A stretch of DNA of 64,000 nt from Phenylobacterium sp. SCN 70-31 (lineage in GTDB: Bacteria > Pseudomonadota > Alphaproteobacteria > Caulobacterales > Caulobacteraceae). Location of the stretch: contig NZ_MEEX01000003.1 in assembly GCF_001724605.1 (NCBI RefSeq), forward strand, positions 167,904 through 231,903, given 5' to 3'. Positions 42,905 to 50,399 of the stretch are shown here, one piece after another; the stretch's first letter is position 1, and each line of letters begins with the position of its first letter. Under the pieces are notes generated by a model. It saw only the letters and a list, made by a program, of their open reading frames with translations. It did not search any database and was not told the DNA's origin. The position numbers and the translations under genes are program-made.

Positions 42905-43098
42905 TTTTAGGAAGGCCAGCGCTTTGTTGCCCATCGCCGGCCGATCCGCGGGCCCTGCGGACGCCGCCCTATCTCCGCAGACCGCCCACCGCCGCATCGC
43001 AAAGGGGCGCCCAGCCGCCGGCCTGAGGTCGACAGCCCGCTGAGCGGCTTCGGGAAGGGCCGCCATCGCTCAGGCTTGTGCAGTCCCGCTGTTCGCGG

Positions 43099-43432
43099 TG
43101 GTGCGGGCGGCCGGGGTCGAACCGGCACGAGCCTCACGGCCCTACGGATTTTCGTACCACTTCGGCTTTCGCCGCCGCCCGCCTCGCGGAGGCGGGACGT
43201 TCGTGGTCTGGACTATCCCTTCGCCCTGGCCTCCAGGCCATCGGCCCTCGGGCTACAGGCGCCGCCCGTCTAGTCTCTACACCTTCCAGAGGAGCGCCCT
43301 CCCCTGGCTTGGCTCGGGATTCCCATCTGACAGGGTTCCCCGAATTTGAGCGGTTCTACGTCTGGGGTTTCCCCCGGCGCACTCGAAGCCGAAGCCCAAG
43401 TCCGTTGCGTCTACCAATTCCGCCACGCCCGC
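43099..43432 (-). tRNA. tRNA-Leu(UAA) interrupted by a group I intron
   Basis: On the minus strand, exon 1 (43432-43398, 35 nt) begins GCGGGCG and ends ...CGGACTT. Exon 2 (43152-43099, 54 nt including encoded CCA) begins AAAATCCGT and ends CGCCCGCACCA. Joining them gives a 7-bp acceptor stem (GCGGGCG/CGCCCGC), a Leu-type D arm (GGAATTGGTAGACGC) and the anticodon stem ACGGA/UCCGU. The loop is CUUAAAA, so the anticodon is UAA. A long variable arm and a T arm GCCGG-TTCGACC-CCGGC follow. The long variable arm confirms a class II leucine tRNA. The intron sits between U34 and A35. Confidence 0.93.
43153..43397 (-). ncRNA. Group I self-splicing intron in tRNA-Leu(UAA), 245 nt
   Basis: The intron follows a U (U34) and ends in G, as group I introns do. 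P1 can form from exon ACUU with the internal guide GAGU, giving the required U-G pair at the splice site, extended by GGGC/GCUU around a UUCG loop. Core strands are visible on the minus strand: P element with UUCGGGG (complement of about 43338-43346), Q with UCCCGAG (43313-43322), R with AGACUAGAC (about 43268-43277) and S with AUAGUCCA (about 43209-43216). R and S pair as GACUA/UAGUC (P7). A GC-rich hairpin at 43178-43196 looks like P9. It is too short to encode an endonuclease. Confidence 0.9.
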
Positions 43433-43620
43433 GTGACGGCCCGGCTTGCCACAGCCGGGCGACGTCAGTCCACAGGGATTGAAGCTCCGCCCCACCCGAG
43501 ACATCGCGCCCGAGACACCGCGCGCGCCGCCCGACGGATTCCCCACACACGCGAGACGTGCAGGGCTTGGCCTTCCCATGCGAGTTGGCTCATCATGGGG
43601 GAAACGTCCAGGAGGACCCC

Positions 43621-44433
43621 ATGCCCCGTCTCGCGACCGCTTCCGCCCTCGCCGGCTTCGCCCTGGCGCTCGCCGCGCCCCAGGGGGCCTCGGCCCAGGG
43701 CCTCGGCTCTCTCTACGGCTGCGACGCGGCCGGCAGCGGCAACACCACCGGCGCGGTGGTCGGCGGCCTGGTCGGCGCCCTGGCCGGCAGCCAGATCTCG
43801 AAGAACGAACGCACCCTGGGCGCCGTCATCGGCGCAGGCCTGGGCTCGATGATCGGCAACAACATCGGCTGCCGGATGGATCGCAAGAGCGCCCAGGACG
43901 CCCAGGTGGCGTTCGAGCGCGCCCTCGACACGGGACGTCCCCAGACCTGGAGCGATCCGACCACCGGCGCGACCGGACGCATCGAGGTGATCGGCACGAC
44001 CGGCGGCAACTACGGCGGCGGCTACGGCGGCTCCCAGGGTTATACGGGCCGCTGGCGCTACGCCTCGGGCGTCACCCCGGCCACCCGCGCCAGCGACGTG
44101 GGCGGAACCTATACGGCCAACAGCCGCATCAACATGCGCGCGGGTCCCAGCACCAACGCCGCCGTCGTCGACCGCCTGCGGCCGGGCGAGGAGATCGAAG
44201 TGGCGGGCGGCGTCGCCGGCGGCTGGCTGGCCGTGATCGAGGACGGCTGGATCCAGGGCTACGTCTCGCGCGGCGTGGTCACGCCGGCCGGCGGCGGCTA
44301 TGGCGGAGGCCAGGGACGCGGCGAGTGCAAGACCGTCGTCCAGACCATCAACGAACGCGGCCAGCCCAGCTACACCGAGCGCCTCAACGCCTGCCGCGAC
44401 CGCAACGGCGTCTGGCAGGTCAACCGCGCCTGA
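43621..44433 (+). CDS. Exported protein with glycine-zipper and SH3 domains
   Basis: 270 residues from ATG 43621, which has CAGGAGG upstream. A signal peptide (ASALAGFALALAAPQGASAQG) is followed by a glycine-zipper segment (GAVVGGLVGALAGSQISKNE, then GAVIGAGLGSMIGNNIGC) at about 40-85, a Gly/Tyr-rich linker, and a bacterial SH3 domain (about 160-220: NSRINMRAGPSTNAAVVDRLRPGEEIEV, GWIQGYVS). The end ECKTVVQTINERGQPSYTERLNACRDRNG is a common tail of such proteins. It is likely an envelope protein binding peptidoglycan or lodging in the outer membrane. It stands alone between the tRNA and the convergent CHAT operon. Confidence 0.82.
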   Translation: MPRLATASALAGFALALAAPQGASAQGLGSLYGCDAAGSGNTTGAVVGGLVGALAGSQISKNERTLGAVIGAGLGSMIGNNIGCRMDRKSAQDAQVAFERALDTGRPQTWSDPTTGATGRIEVIGTTGGNYGGGYGGSQGYTGRWRYASGVTPATRASDVGGTYTANSRINMRAGPSTNAAVVDRLRPGEEIEVAGGVAGGWLAVIEDGWIQGYVSRGVVTPAGGGYGGGQGRGECKTVVQTINERGQPSYTERLNACRDRNGVWQVNRA

Positions 44434-44535
44434 CGCCGCTCCGAAAGCTGCGCTCCGACGCGGCGGTCGACCGTCGCCGCGTCCTTTTCTCCGGTTGATG
44501 CGCGGCGGTCTGCGTCCGCCGCGCCCCTTTCCCGG

Positions 44536-47500
44536 CTAACGCGCGGCGGTCTGCGTCCGCCGCGCAAGGCCCGGCAGCGCCCGCGCCCCGTCGCCCACCA
44601 GGGTGAACGGCGCCCAGAAATAGGGGTGGGCGTGATCGGCTTCGGCCTGCAAGGCCGCCTGCGACTGCTGCAACGCCTCGGCCATGCTGGGGGCGGACGA
44701 CGCGAACAGGCCCGTCATCAGCCGCACCGAGGCTTCGGAATCCACCGACCAGTGCGACACCACCATGGCTCGCGAGCCGGCGTAGACCATCGCCCGGGTG
44801 AGGCCGCCCAGGGCTTCGCCCCCGCCGGTCAGCCCCGTCCGGTCCACGCTGGCGCCGCGGCCGCCCGTGTCGCACGCGGCCAGAACCACGAGGTCGGCGT
44901 CGATGCGAAGGTTCAGGATCTCGCTCGAATCCAGCAACGCGTCCGAATCGTCACCGCCCAGCGAGGTCACCAGCGCCGGCTCGGGCACGCAGGCGTCGGG
45001 CTGGGGCAGGAGGCCGTGGGTGGCGAAGTAGAGCACCTGATAGTCGTTCAGGTCGCTGCGGCCGCGGATGGCGTCGTCGGTGAACTCGGCCCCCACGACC
45101 ACCGCGCCGGGAGTCCCCAGGCTCGCGCCCACCTGCCGCACCTCGGCCGCCGTTTCGGGTAGGGCTTCCATGCGCAGCAGCGCGTTGCGCGTCTCGCCGC
45201 ACACCCGTTCCAGCGCCGCGCTGCGGCGGACGAACGAGCGCGTGACCGAGGTGAACGCCCGCGCCTCGGCGCGCGGCATCGCCGGGTCGCCGAAGCCCAG
45301 GTAGGGTTGCTTGGCCGCCGAGGGCGCAAAGGCCCGCGACTGGAGGAAGCTGGCACCAGAAACCGCCAGCGACGAACTCACGGTCTTGCCCAGCCACGCG
45401 GTGCGGACATAGTCGGTCTCGCCGTCGGCGCCCTTGCGGATCGAGCCCGCGTCGGTGACGAACAGCGCCACCGGCAACGAAACCAGCGGCCCTTCCGGCT
45501 CATAGACCAGGTGCCGCGAGGCCAGGACCTCCGCCTTCACAGGACCGAACAGCTTGTCGAACATCGCCGCCGAGGCGGCCGCGTCGAACGGAATCAGGCT
45601 CTCGGTCGGCTCCAGCGGCTCGCGCAGCCGCCGGACCGCGGCGTCCACCTCGGCGCGCCCCATGTCCACCGCATACGGCCGGACCGACGTCTTCGTCAGC
45701 AGGACGCCGTAGGTGCGTGCGCCGAGGGGCAGCAGCTTCACGTAGGATTCGTCCGGCTTCAGCGCCGCCTGGATCTCGGCCGCCGAGGCGCCGGGCGCGA
45801 CGAGCTGGTTGTAGCGGGGGTTGGCCGCCAGCATCCGCGCCTCGAGCCCGTCGGCCTCGGCCTGCTCGACGTTCAGGATGATCTCCATCTGGGCCCGGAC
45901 GTCGTCGGTGTAGAGGCCCTCGGCCTGGAGGGCGGCGATCTGGCTCTCGGTGGCCCGCACCCGCCGCCGCGCATCCTCGAACGCCCGCGACAGCCCGGCG
46001 ATCTGGCCGTCGCCCGCCGCGACGCGGGCCGCCAGGCGGTTGACCGTCTCGGCGGTGGCGCTGGACACTACCGTCTGGCTGGCGTCGAAGAAGCGCGCGC
46101 CGTACTCGCCGGCCCGCGCCGGGTCGCGCGCGATCGCCTTCAGCAGCAGGTCGAAATAGGGCGCCGAGGCGTTGGCCGAGTCCCCCAGGCCGCCCCGTTG
46201 GGCGCGGAAGATCTCCATGGCCCGCCCGAACGTCGCCAGGGCGACGTCGTCCTGGCCCGCGGCCGCCTGTGCGCGGCCCAGGTCCAGCAGCAGCGCGCCC
46301 TCGCCCGCGCTCCCCGCATGCCGCGTGCGCAGCACGCCGAGCGCGCGCTGATAGCCCGCCGCCGCCTGAACCGCGCGGCCCTCGCGCAGATCCAGTTCGG
46401 CGAGGTCGGCCGTCACCCGGCTCTGGAGCCAGGCTGTCAGCCGACCGAGCGCGGCGCTGCGGACGAGGATGTCCTGGGCCCGCATCAGCGCCTGACGCGC
46501 CTCGGCGACCTGGCCCTGCATCGCCAGCGACGTACCGATCGCCTGCCACGCCTGGGCGTCCTGGATGGCGAGCTGTTCGGCCTGACTCACCCGCGGCGCC
46601 TCGATCTGGCTCTGCGCCGGCGATGGCGCGTTCAGCCGCCGCGCCGTGCCCGGGTCGATGACCAGCGGGCCGTCGGCCCCGGCGGTCGCCGGGCGGCCGG
46701 CCGTGGTGGCCGCCGCCCCCTGGGTATGGACCTGGGCGCGCAGGCTCAGCGCGGCGCGGGCGTGCCGCACCGCCTCGTCGAACCGGCCGCGGTTGCGGGC
46801 GTGGAGCGCGCGATAGTTCAGGCTTCGGGCCCGCAGCGTCGGGTCGTCGGCCGGAATCAGCGCCTCGGCGTCGGCGAAATAGGCCTCGGCCTCCTCGAAC
46901 CGTCCGCTGTTCGAGATGTTCATGGCCAGGTTCAGCGTCGCCTCGGCCCGCGCCGCCGGCGGGGCGTTTCGCGCCTCGCCCTCGGTCACCAGCGCCCGGA
47001 AGGCCGTCTCGGCCTCGTCGAACCGCCATTCGTTGTTCTGGACGTAGCCGCGGGCGCGCAGGCGCTCGGGATCGACAGCCGCCGCCGCTTCGGCCGCCGC
47101 CAGGCCCGCCATGTTCGGGAAGTCCGCCGCGATCTCGGCCTGGGCCGCCGAGGTCTGGATCTGGGTCGCGACCGGCGCCTTGGCCAGGCCGAGCGCCACC
47201 TTCAGCCCCGTCTCCAGGATGTCGGACAGAGGCGCCAGCCCTTCGACCGCGGTGACGGCTCCGCCCTCCTCCGCCGTGAACACCACATAGGGCGCGCCCT
47301 CGGTCCCGCCCAGTCGGCACGCCGCCAGCGCGCCGGGCAGGCCGCCGGGGGCCGCCTGGGCCGGCGCGCACTGCGCCCGCACGGCCAGCGCCTCGCGCCA
47401 GGCCGAGGCCCGCGGGGTCGAGAGCTGATAGAGGCGCCCCAGGGTGGTGGAATAGCCGCGGCAGCGGATGCGCCAGGCGCGCCCCTCGCCGCTCTGCGCC

Positions 47501-47682
47501 AGCGGGTCCTGGTAGTCGCGCACGGCCTCGCAGACCGCGCCGCTGGCGCCGCTCTGGCCCAGCGGGAACACCTCGGGAAGCGATGTCGCCCGGGCCTGGC
47601 CCAGCGCGGGTCCGGCGGCCAGGACGGCCCCGACGGCGACGAGCGACGCCGACAGCAGTGCATGGGTCTTGAGCGGGCTCAT
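44536..47682 (-). CDS. CHAT-domain peptidase with TPR repeats and a signal peptide
   Basis: 1048 residues. An N-terminal signal peptide (LLSASLVAVGAVLAAGPALGQA) implies export, which is unusual for CHAT proteins. TPR-like helices run from about 220 to 520 (RFEEAEAYFADAEALIP, RNRGRFDEAVRHARAALSL, GYQRALGVLRTRHAG). A coiled segment (about 560-620) precedes the CHAT domain (about 700-1045). There, the His of YFATHGLLPQPD and the Cys of VVLAACDTGGRG form the expected catalytic pair, with MVVSHWSVDSEAS after it. Its ATG overlaps the TpsA stop by 4 bases, so it is the third gene of a two-partner secretion operon. It could process or police the secreted exoprotein (inference). Confidence 0.9.
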   Translation of the reverse strand: MSPLKTHALLSASLVAVGAVLAAGPALGQARATSLPEVFPLGQSGASGAVCEAVRDYQDPLAQSGEGRAWRIRCRGYSTTLGRLYQLSTPRASAWREALAVRAQCAPAQAAPGGLPGALAACRLGGTEGAPYVVFTAEEGGAVTAVEGLAPLSDILETGLKVALGLAKAPVATQIQTSAAQAEIAADFPNMAGLAAAEAAAAVDPERLRARGYVQNNEWRFDEAETAFRALVTEGEARNAPPAARAEATLNLAMNISNSGRFEEAEAYFADAEALIPADDPTLRARSLNYRALHARNRGRFDEAVRHARAALSLRAQVHTQGAAATTAGRPATAGADGPLVIDPGTARRLNAPSPAQSQIEAPRVSQAEQLAIQDAQAWQAIGTSLAMQGQVAEARQALMRAQDILVRSAALGRLTAWLQSRVTADLAELDLREGRAVQAAAGYQRALGVLRTRHAGSAGEGALLLDLGRAQAAAGQDDVALATFGRAMEIFRAQRGGLGDSANASAPYFDLLLKAIARDPARAGEYGARFFDASQTVVSSATAETVNRLAARVAAGDGQIAGLSRAFEDARRRVRATESQIAALQAEGLYTDDVRAQMEIILNVEQAEADGLEARMLAANPRYNQLVAPGASAAEIQAALKPDESYVKLLPLGARTYGVLLTKTSVRPYAVDMGRAEVDAAVRRLREPLEPTESLIPFDAAASAAMFDKLFGPVKAEVLASRHLVYEPEGPLVSLPVALFVTDAGSIRKGADGETDYVRTAWLGKTVSSSLAVSGASFLQSRAFAPSAAKQPYLGFGDPAMPRAEARAFTSVTRSFVRRSAALERVCGETRNALLRMEALPETAAEVRQVGASLGTPGAVVVGAEFTDDAIRGRSDLNDYQVLYFATHGLLPQPDACVPEPALVTSLGGDDSDALLDSSEILNLRIDADLVVLAACDTGGRGASVDRTGLTGGGEALGGLTRAMVYAGSRAMVVSHWSVDSEASVRLMTGLFASSAPSMAEALQQSQAALQAEADHAHPYFWAPFTLVGDGARALPGLARRTQTAAR

Positions 47683-50399
47683 CGGTCCCTCCGCCAGATC
47701 TCTTCGTTGCCGGCGCCGGTGGTCACGGCTTCCGCTTCGCGTTCGTCGTCGTCCAGCGGCGACGGCGGGGTCAGGATGGGCGGATCCAGCGCCCCCCGTG
47801 GACCCGCCGGCTGGAACTGCTCCACCCGGAACTGGTTGGCCGGCGTGAAGGTCGCGCAGCCGATGCCCAGCGGGCAGCCGTTGATGCGGATGGCGCCCGA
47901 TGTTGTGTCGCCCGGTTCGCGCACGATCCGGCTCGAGAACGCCCCGGCCCGGCCGATCGAGAGCAGCCCGTCGGCGGTGGCGAACGCCCCGAACAGGTCG
48001 CCCACCTGCGCGCGGCCCAGGGTCAGCAGCGGCTCGCTGGCCGCGATCCCCTCGCCCGTGAGGTACAGGCCCGCCTCGGTGCTCAGGCCCGTGTTCTGCT
48101 GCACGATGCGGTCGTTGGCGGTGAGCGTCACCGCGCCCGCCACCATGAACAGCCGGTCCACCTCGTCGTCCACGGGCGCCACGCCCGCGGGCAGGCCGGC
48201 GCCGATGTCGATCTGGTCCGCCGGCACGGGCGAGATCAGGTCGATGAACCGCGGCGAGCCGATGAGGATGTCGTTGGTCGCATGCATCCGGACGCTCCGG
48301 AACGCCCGCACGTCGGTGAAGCCGGCGACGGCGTCGCCCGACGCCGACCCGATCGACCCCGTCACGATGATCGCGCCCGGCGCCCAGGGGCTGGCCGCCT
48401 CGGGCATGCCGATCTGGAGATCGCCGCCCGGCGCCGTGACGCTGAGCGCGCCGCCGATCCGGACCTCCCGGCCCGAGTTGGCCGCCAGGGTCAGGCGCGG
48501 GATGCGGGTGGGGTCGATCGTCAGGTCACCCACCTCGATGTCGGCGAAGGTCAGGACGGGCTCGTTGATCGTCGTCGCCGTCTGGCCGGCGTAGATGGTC
48601 AGCCCCCCGGTCACCCGGATGCGCCCGATCTCCTCGTCGGTGAGGCCGGGATCGTCCGCGCCGCCGATGATCAGGGGGCCCGACGGCGAGGTCAGCTCCA
48701 GGATCAGCTCGCCCGCCGTCAGGCCGGCGAGCAGGTCGAGGTTGCGCGTGCGGATGCGCGCCTCGCCCGAAATCGACACGGATCCCAGCCGGGCCGAAGG
48801 CGATTCGAGGTTCAGCGTGGGTCCCGAGATCGAGCTGATGACGGCCGGGCCGCCCGTGCCGACCCGCACCGAGGTCGACCCCGTGAGCGAACTGGCCGTG
48901 ACGCCGAGGGCCGAGCGGATGTCCAGGTCGACGCCGCTGACCGAGCCGACGGTGATCGTCTCGTCGGAACTGATCCGCGTGTAGCCGCCCGTGCTCAGCG
49001 ACGACAGGTTCACCGGCAGGGTGGCGAAGATCTGGGTCTGTCCGCCCGAACTCAGGGCCGCGCCCGTGATGGACGAGCCGATCAGACGGATCTCGCCCCC
49101 GGCCGTCGCCGCCCCCACGTTCAGCACGCCCGGCCCGTTCGGTCGGCCGGCGGCCGCGGCGCCGGGCGTCACGAAGATGTCGGTCCGCGCCGTGAGCCTG
49201 GGCGTGCTGACCGATCCCGAGGTGTCGATGATCATGCCGCCGAAGTTGATGCCGGTGTCGCCAGACGACAGGCCGCCCGACCCCACGCTGATGTTCCGGG
49301 CCGCGACCAGCAGCCCCTGGCCGGCGCGGACGCCCGTGTCCACGGTCAGGTCGCCGATCGAACCGGTGCCGGTCAGGTAGATGTTCACGTTGCCGATGGC
49401 GTTGATCTCGCCGATCCGCACCGAACCGGTTGTGACGCCCGCGACCTGCTGCGTCTCCTCGCCATGACCCACCTGGCCCAGCACGATGTTGCGGCCGGTC
49501 GAGATGGTGACTTGGCCGTACCGGGTCTCGGACGACGCCCCCACCAGGAGGCCCGGGGCGTTGATGAGCTGGCTGGTCACCGCCGCCCGGCTCATGGCCA
49601 GCAGATAGACGTTGGCGCCCGTCGTCTGCCCGGCCAGGTTCAGCGCCTCGGAGAACGGCGTCCCCGCCGCCGCGTTCGGCACCTGGAAGGTGAAGAACGC
49701 CAGGTCGTTGGCCCCGATCGGGATGAAGGTGATGTCGTAGGTGTCGACCCCGCCGTAGGCGGCGGTCCCCAGGTCGCCCGCGTTGATCGTGGCCCCGGCC
49801 TCGGACGTCACCCGCGGCGCCACGAAAGCCAGGTGGCCCCGCCCGGTGAACGTGCCGCCCCCCGCGATCGTGACCGGCCCGCCGCTGCCCGACCCGGTGA
49901 AGCGCATCGTCAGGTTGGACGGGTTCAGGAACTGGGCCGGGTTGACGGCCGCGCTCGTGGCCAGCAGCCCGCCGACGTTGGCCCGCGCGTTGGGGCCGAA
50001 GATCACGCCGTCGGGCGAGTAGAACCAGACGTTGCCGCCCGCCGTCGCGCCGGTGTCCAGGGGGAACCCGGCGCTGCGCGCGGCGCTGATGAAGCCGTTG
50101 ATCTCGATGGGCCCGCTGGGCACCCGGTTGAGCGCGATCCAGTTGTTCTGCTCGAAGGCGTACGAAACCACCTCGCCCGCGGCCAGGTTGAAGCTGGTCC
50201 AGTCGATGATGGTCCGCGGCGCGTTGAGGTCGACGATCACCAGATCGGATCCCAGGGTGTTGATGAACGGCGCGCCGCCGCCGGCGCTCACCTGGAAGTT
50301 GCCGCTGTAGACCGGCAGGGCGGAGGCGCCGCTCGCGGCCGTCAGCGCGGCGAGGGCCACGCCGGCGGCCAGCCGGCGGAGACGTGTCGAGGCAGGCAT
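47679..50399 (-). CDS. Two-partner secretion exoprotein (filamentous haemagglutinin-type, TpsA)
   Basis: 906 residues from ATG 50399, which shares one base with the TpsB stop; the long reading upstream of it is the TpsB gene in another frame. A signal peptide (LAAGVALAALTAASGASALP) precedes the TPS secretion domain (about 25-280). That domain carries variants of its usual motifs: DWTSFNLAAGEVVSYAFEQNN, ALNRVPSGPIEINGF and SPDGVIFGPNARANVGGLLA (for NPNGI-type). The rest is a beta-helix of short Gly/Thr/Asn-rich repeats, ending EEIWRRDR without a cell-wall or barrel anchor. It is secreted by the upstream TpsB, and a surface adhesin or released effector is possible. Confidence 0.9.
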   Translation of the reverse strand: MPASTRLRRLAAGVALAALTAASGASALPVYSGNFQVSAGGGAPFINTLGSDLVIVDLNAPRTIIDWTSFNLAAGEVVSYAFEQNNWIALNRVPSGPIEINGFISAARSAGFPLDTGATAGGNVWFYSPDGVIFGPNARANVGGLLATSAAVNPAQFLNPSNLTMRFTGSGSGGPVTIAGGGTFTGRGHLAFVAPRVTSEAGATINAGDLGTAAYGGVDTYDITFIPIGANDLAFFTFQVPNAAAGTPFSEALNLAGQTTGANVYLLAMSRAAVTSQLINAPGLLVGASSETRYGQVTISTGRNIVLGQVGHGEETQQVAGVTTGSVRIGEINAIGNVNIYLTGTGSIGDLTVDTGVRAGQGLLVAARNISVGSGGLSSGDTGINFGGMIIDTSGSVSTPRLTARTDIFVTPGAAAAGRPNGPGVLNVGAATAGGEIRLIGSSITGAALSSGGQTQIFATLPVNLSSLSTGGYTRISSDETITVGSVSGVDLDIRSALGVTASSLTGSTSVRVGTGGPAVISSISGPTLNLESPSARLGSVSISGEARIRTRNLDLLAGLTAGELILELTSPSGPLIIGGADDPGLTDEEIGRIRVTGGLTIYAGQTATTINEPVLTFADIEVGDLTIDPTRIPRLTLAANSGREVRIGGALSVTAPGGDLQIGMPEAASPWAPGAIIVTGSIGSASGDAVAGFTDVRAFRSVRMHATNDILIGSPRFIDLISPVPADQIDIGAGLPAGVAPVDDEVDRLFMVAGAVTLTANDRIVQQNTGLSTEAGLYLTGEGIAASEPLLTLGRAQVGDLFGAFATADGLLSIGRAGAFSSRIVREPGDTTSGAIRINGCPLGIGCATFTPANQFRVEQFQPAGPRGALDPPILTPPSPLDDDEREAEAVTTGAGNEEIWRRDR

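Noticed and set aside
39026..42910. 1294-residue plus-strand open frame
   Set aside because: It is antisense to the PQQ dehydrogenase, amidohydrolase and cytochrome genes, which have clear family motifs; the frame itself has none.
43076..43482. Plus-strand ORFs of 65-134 residues
   Set aside because: They cross the tRNA-Leu exons and the group I intron and look like no protein; the RNA gene explains the sequence.
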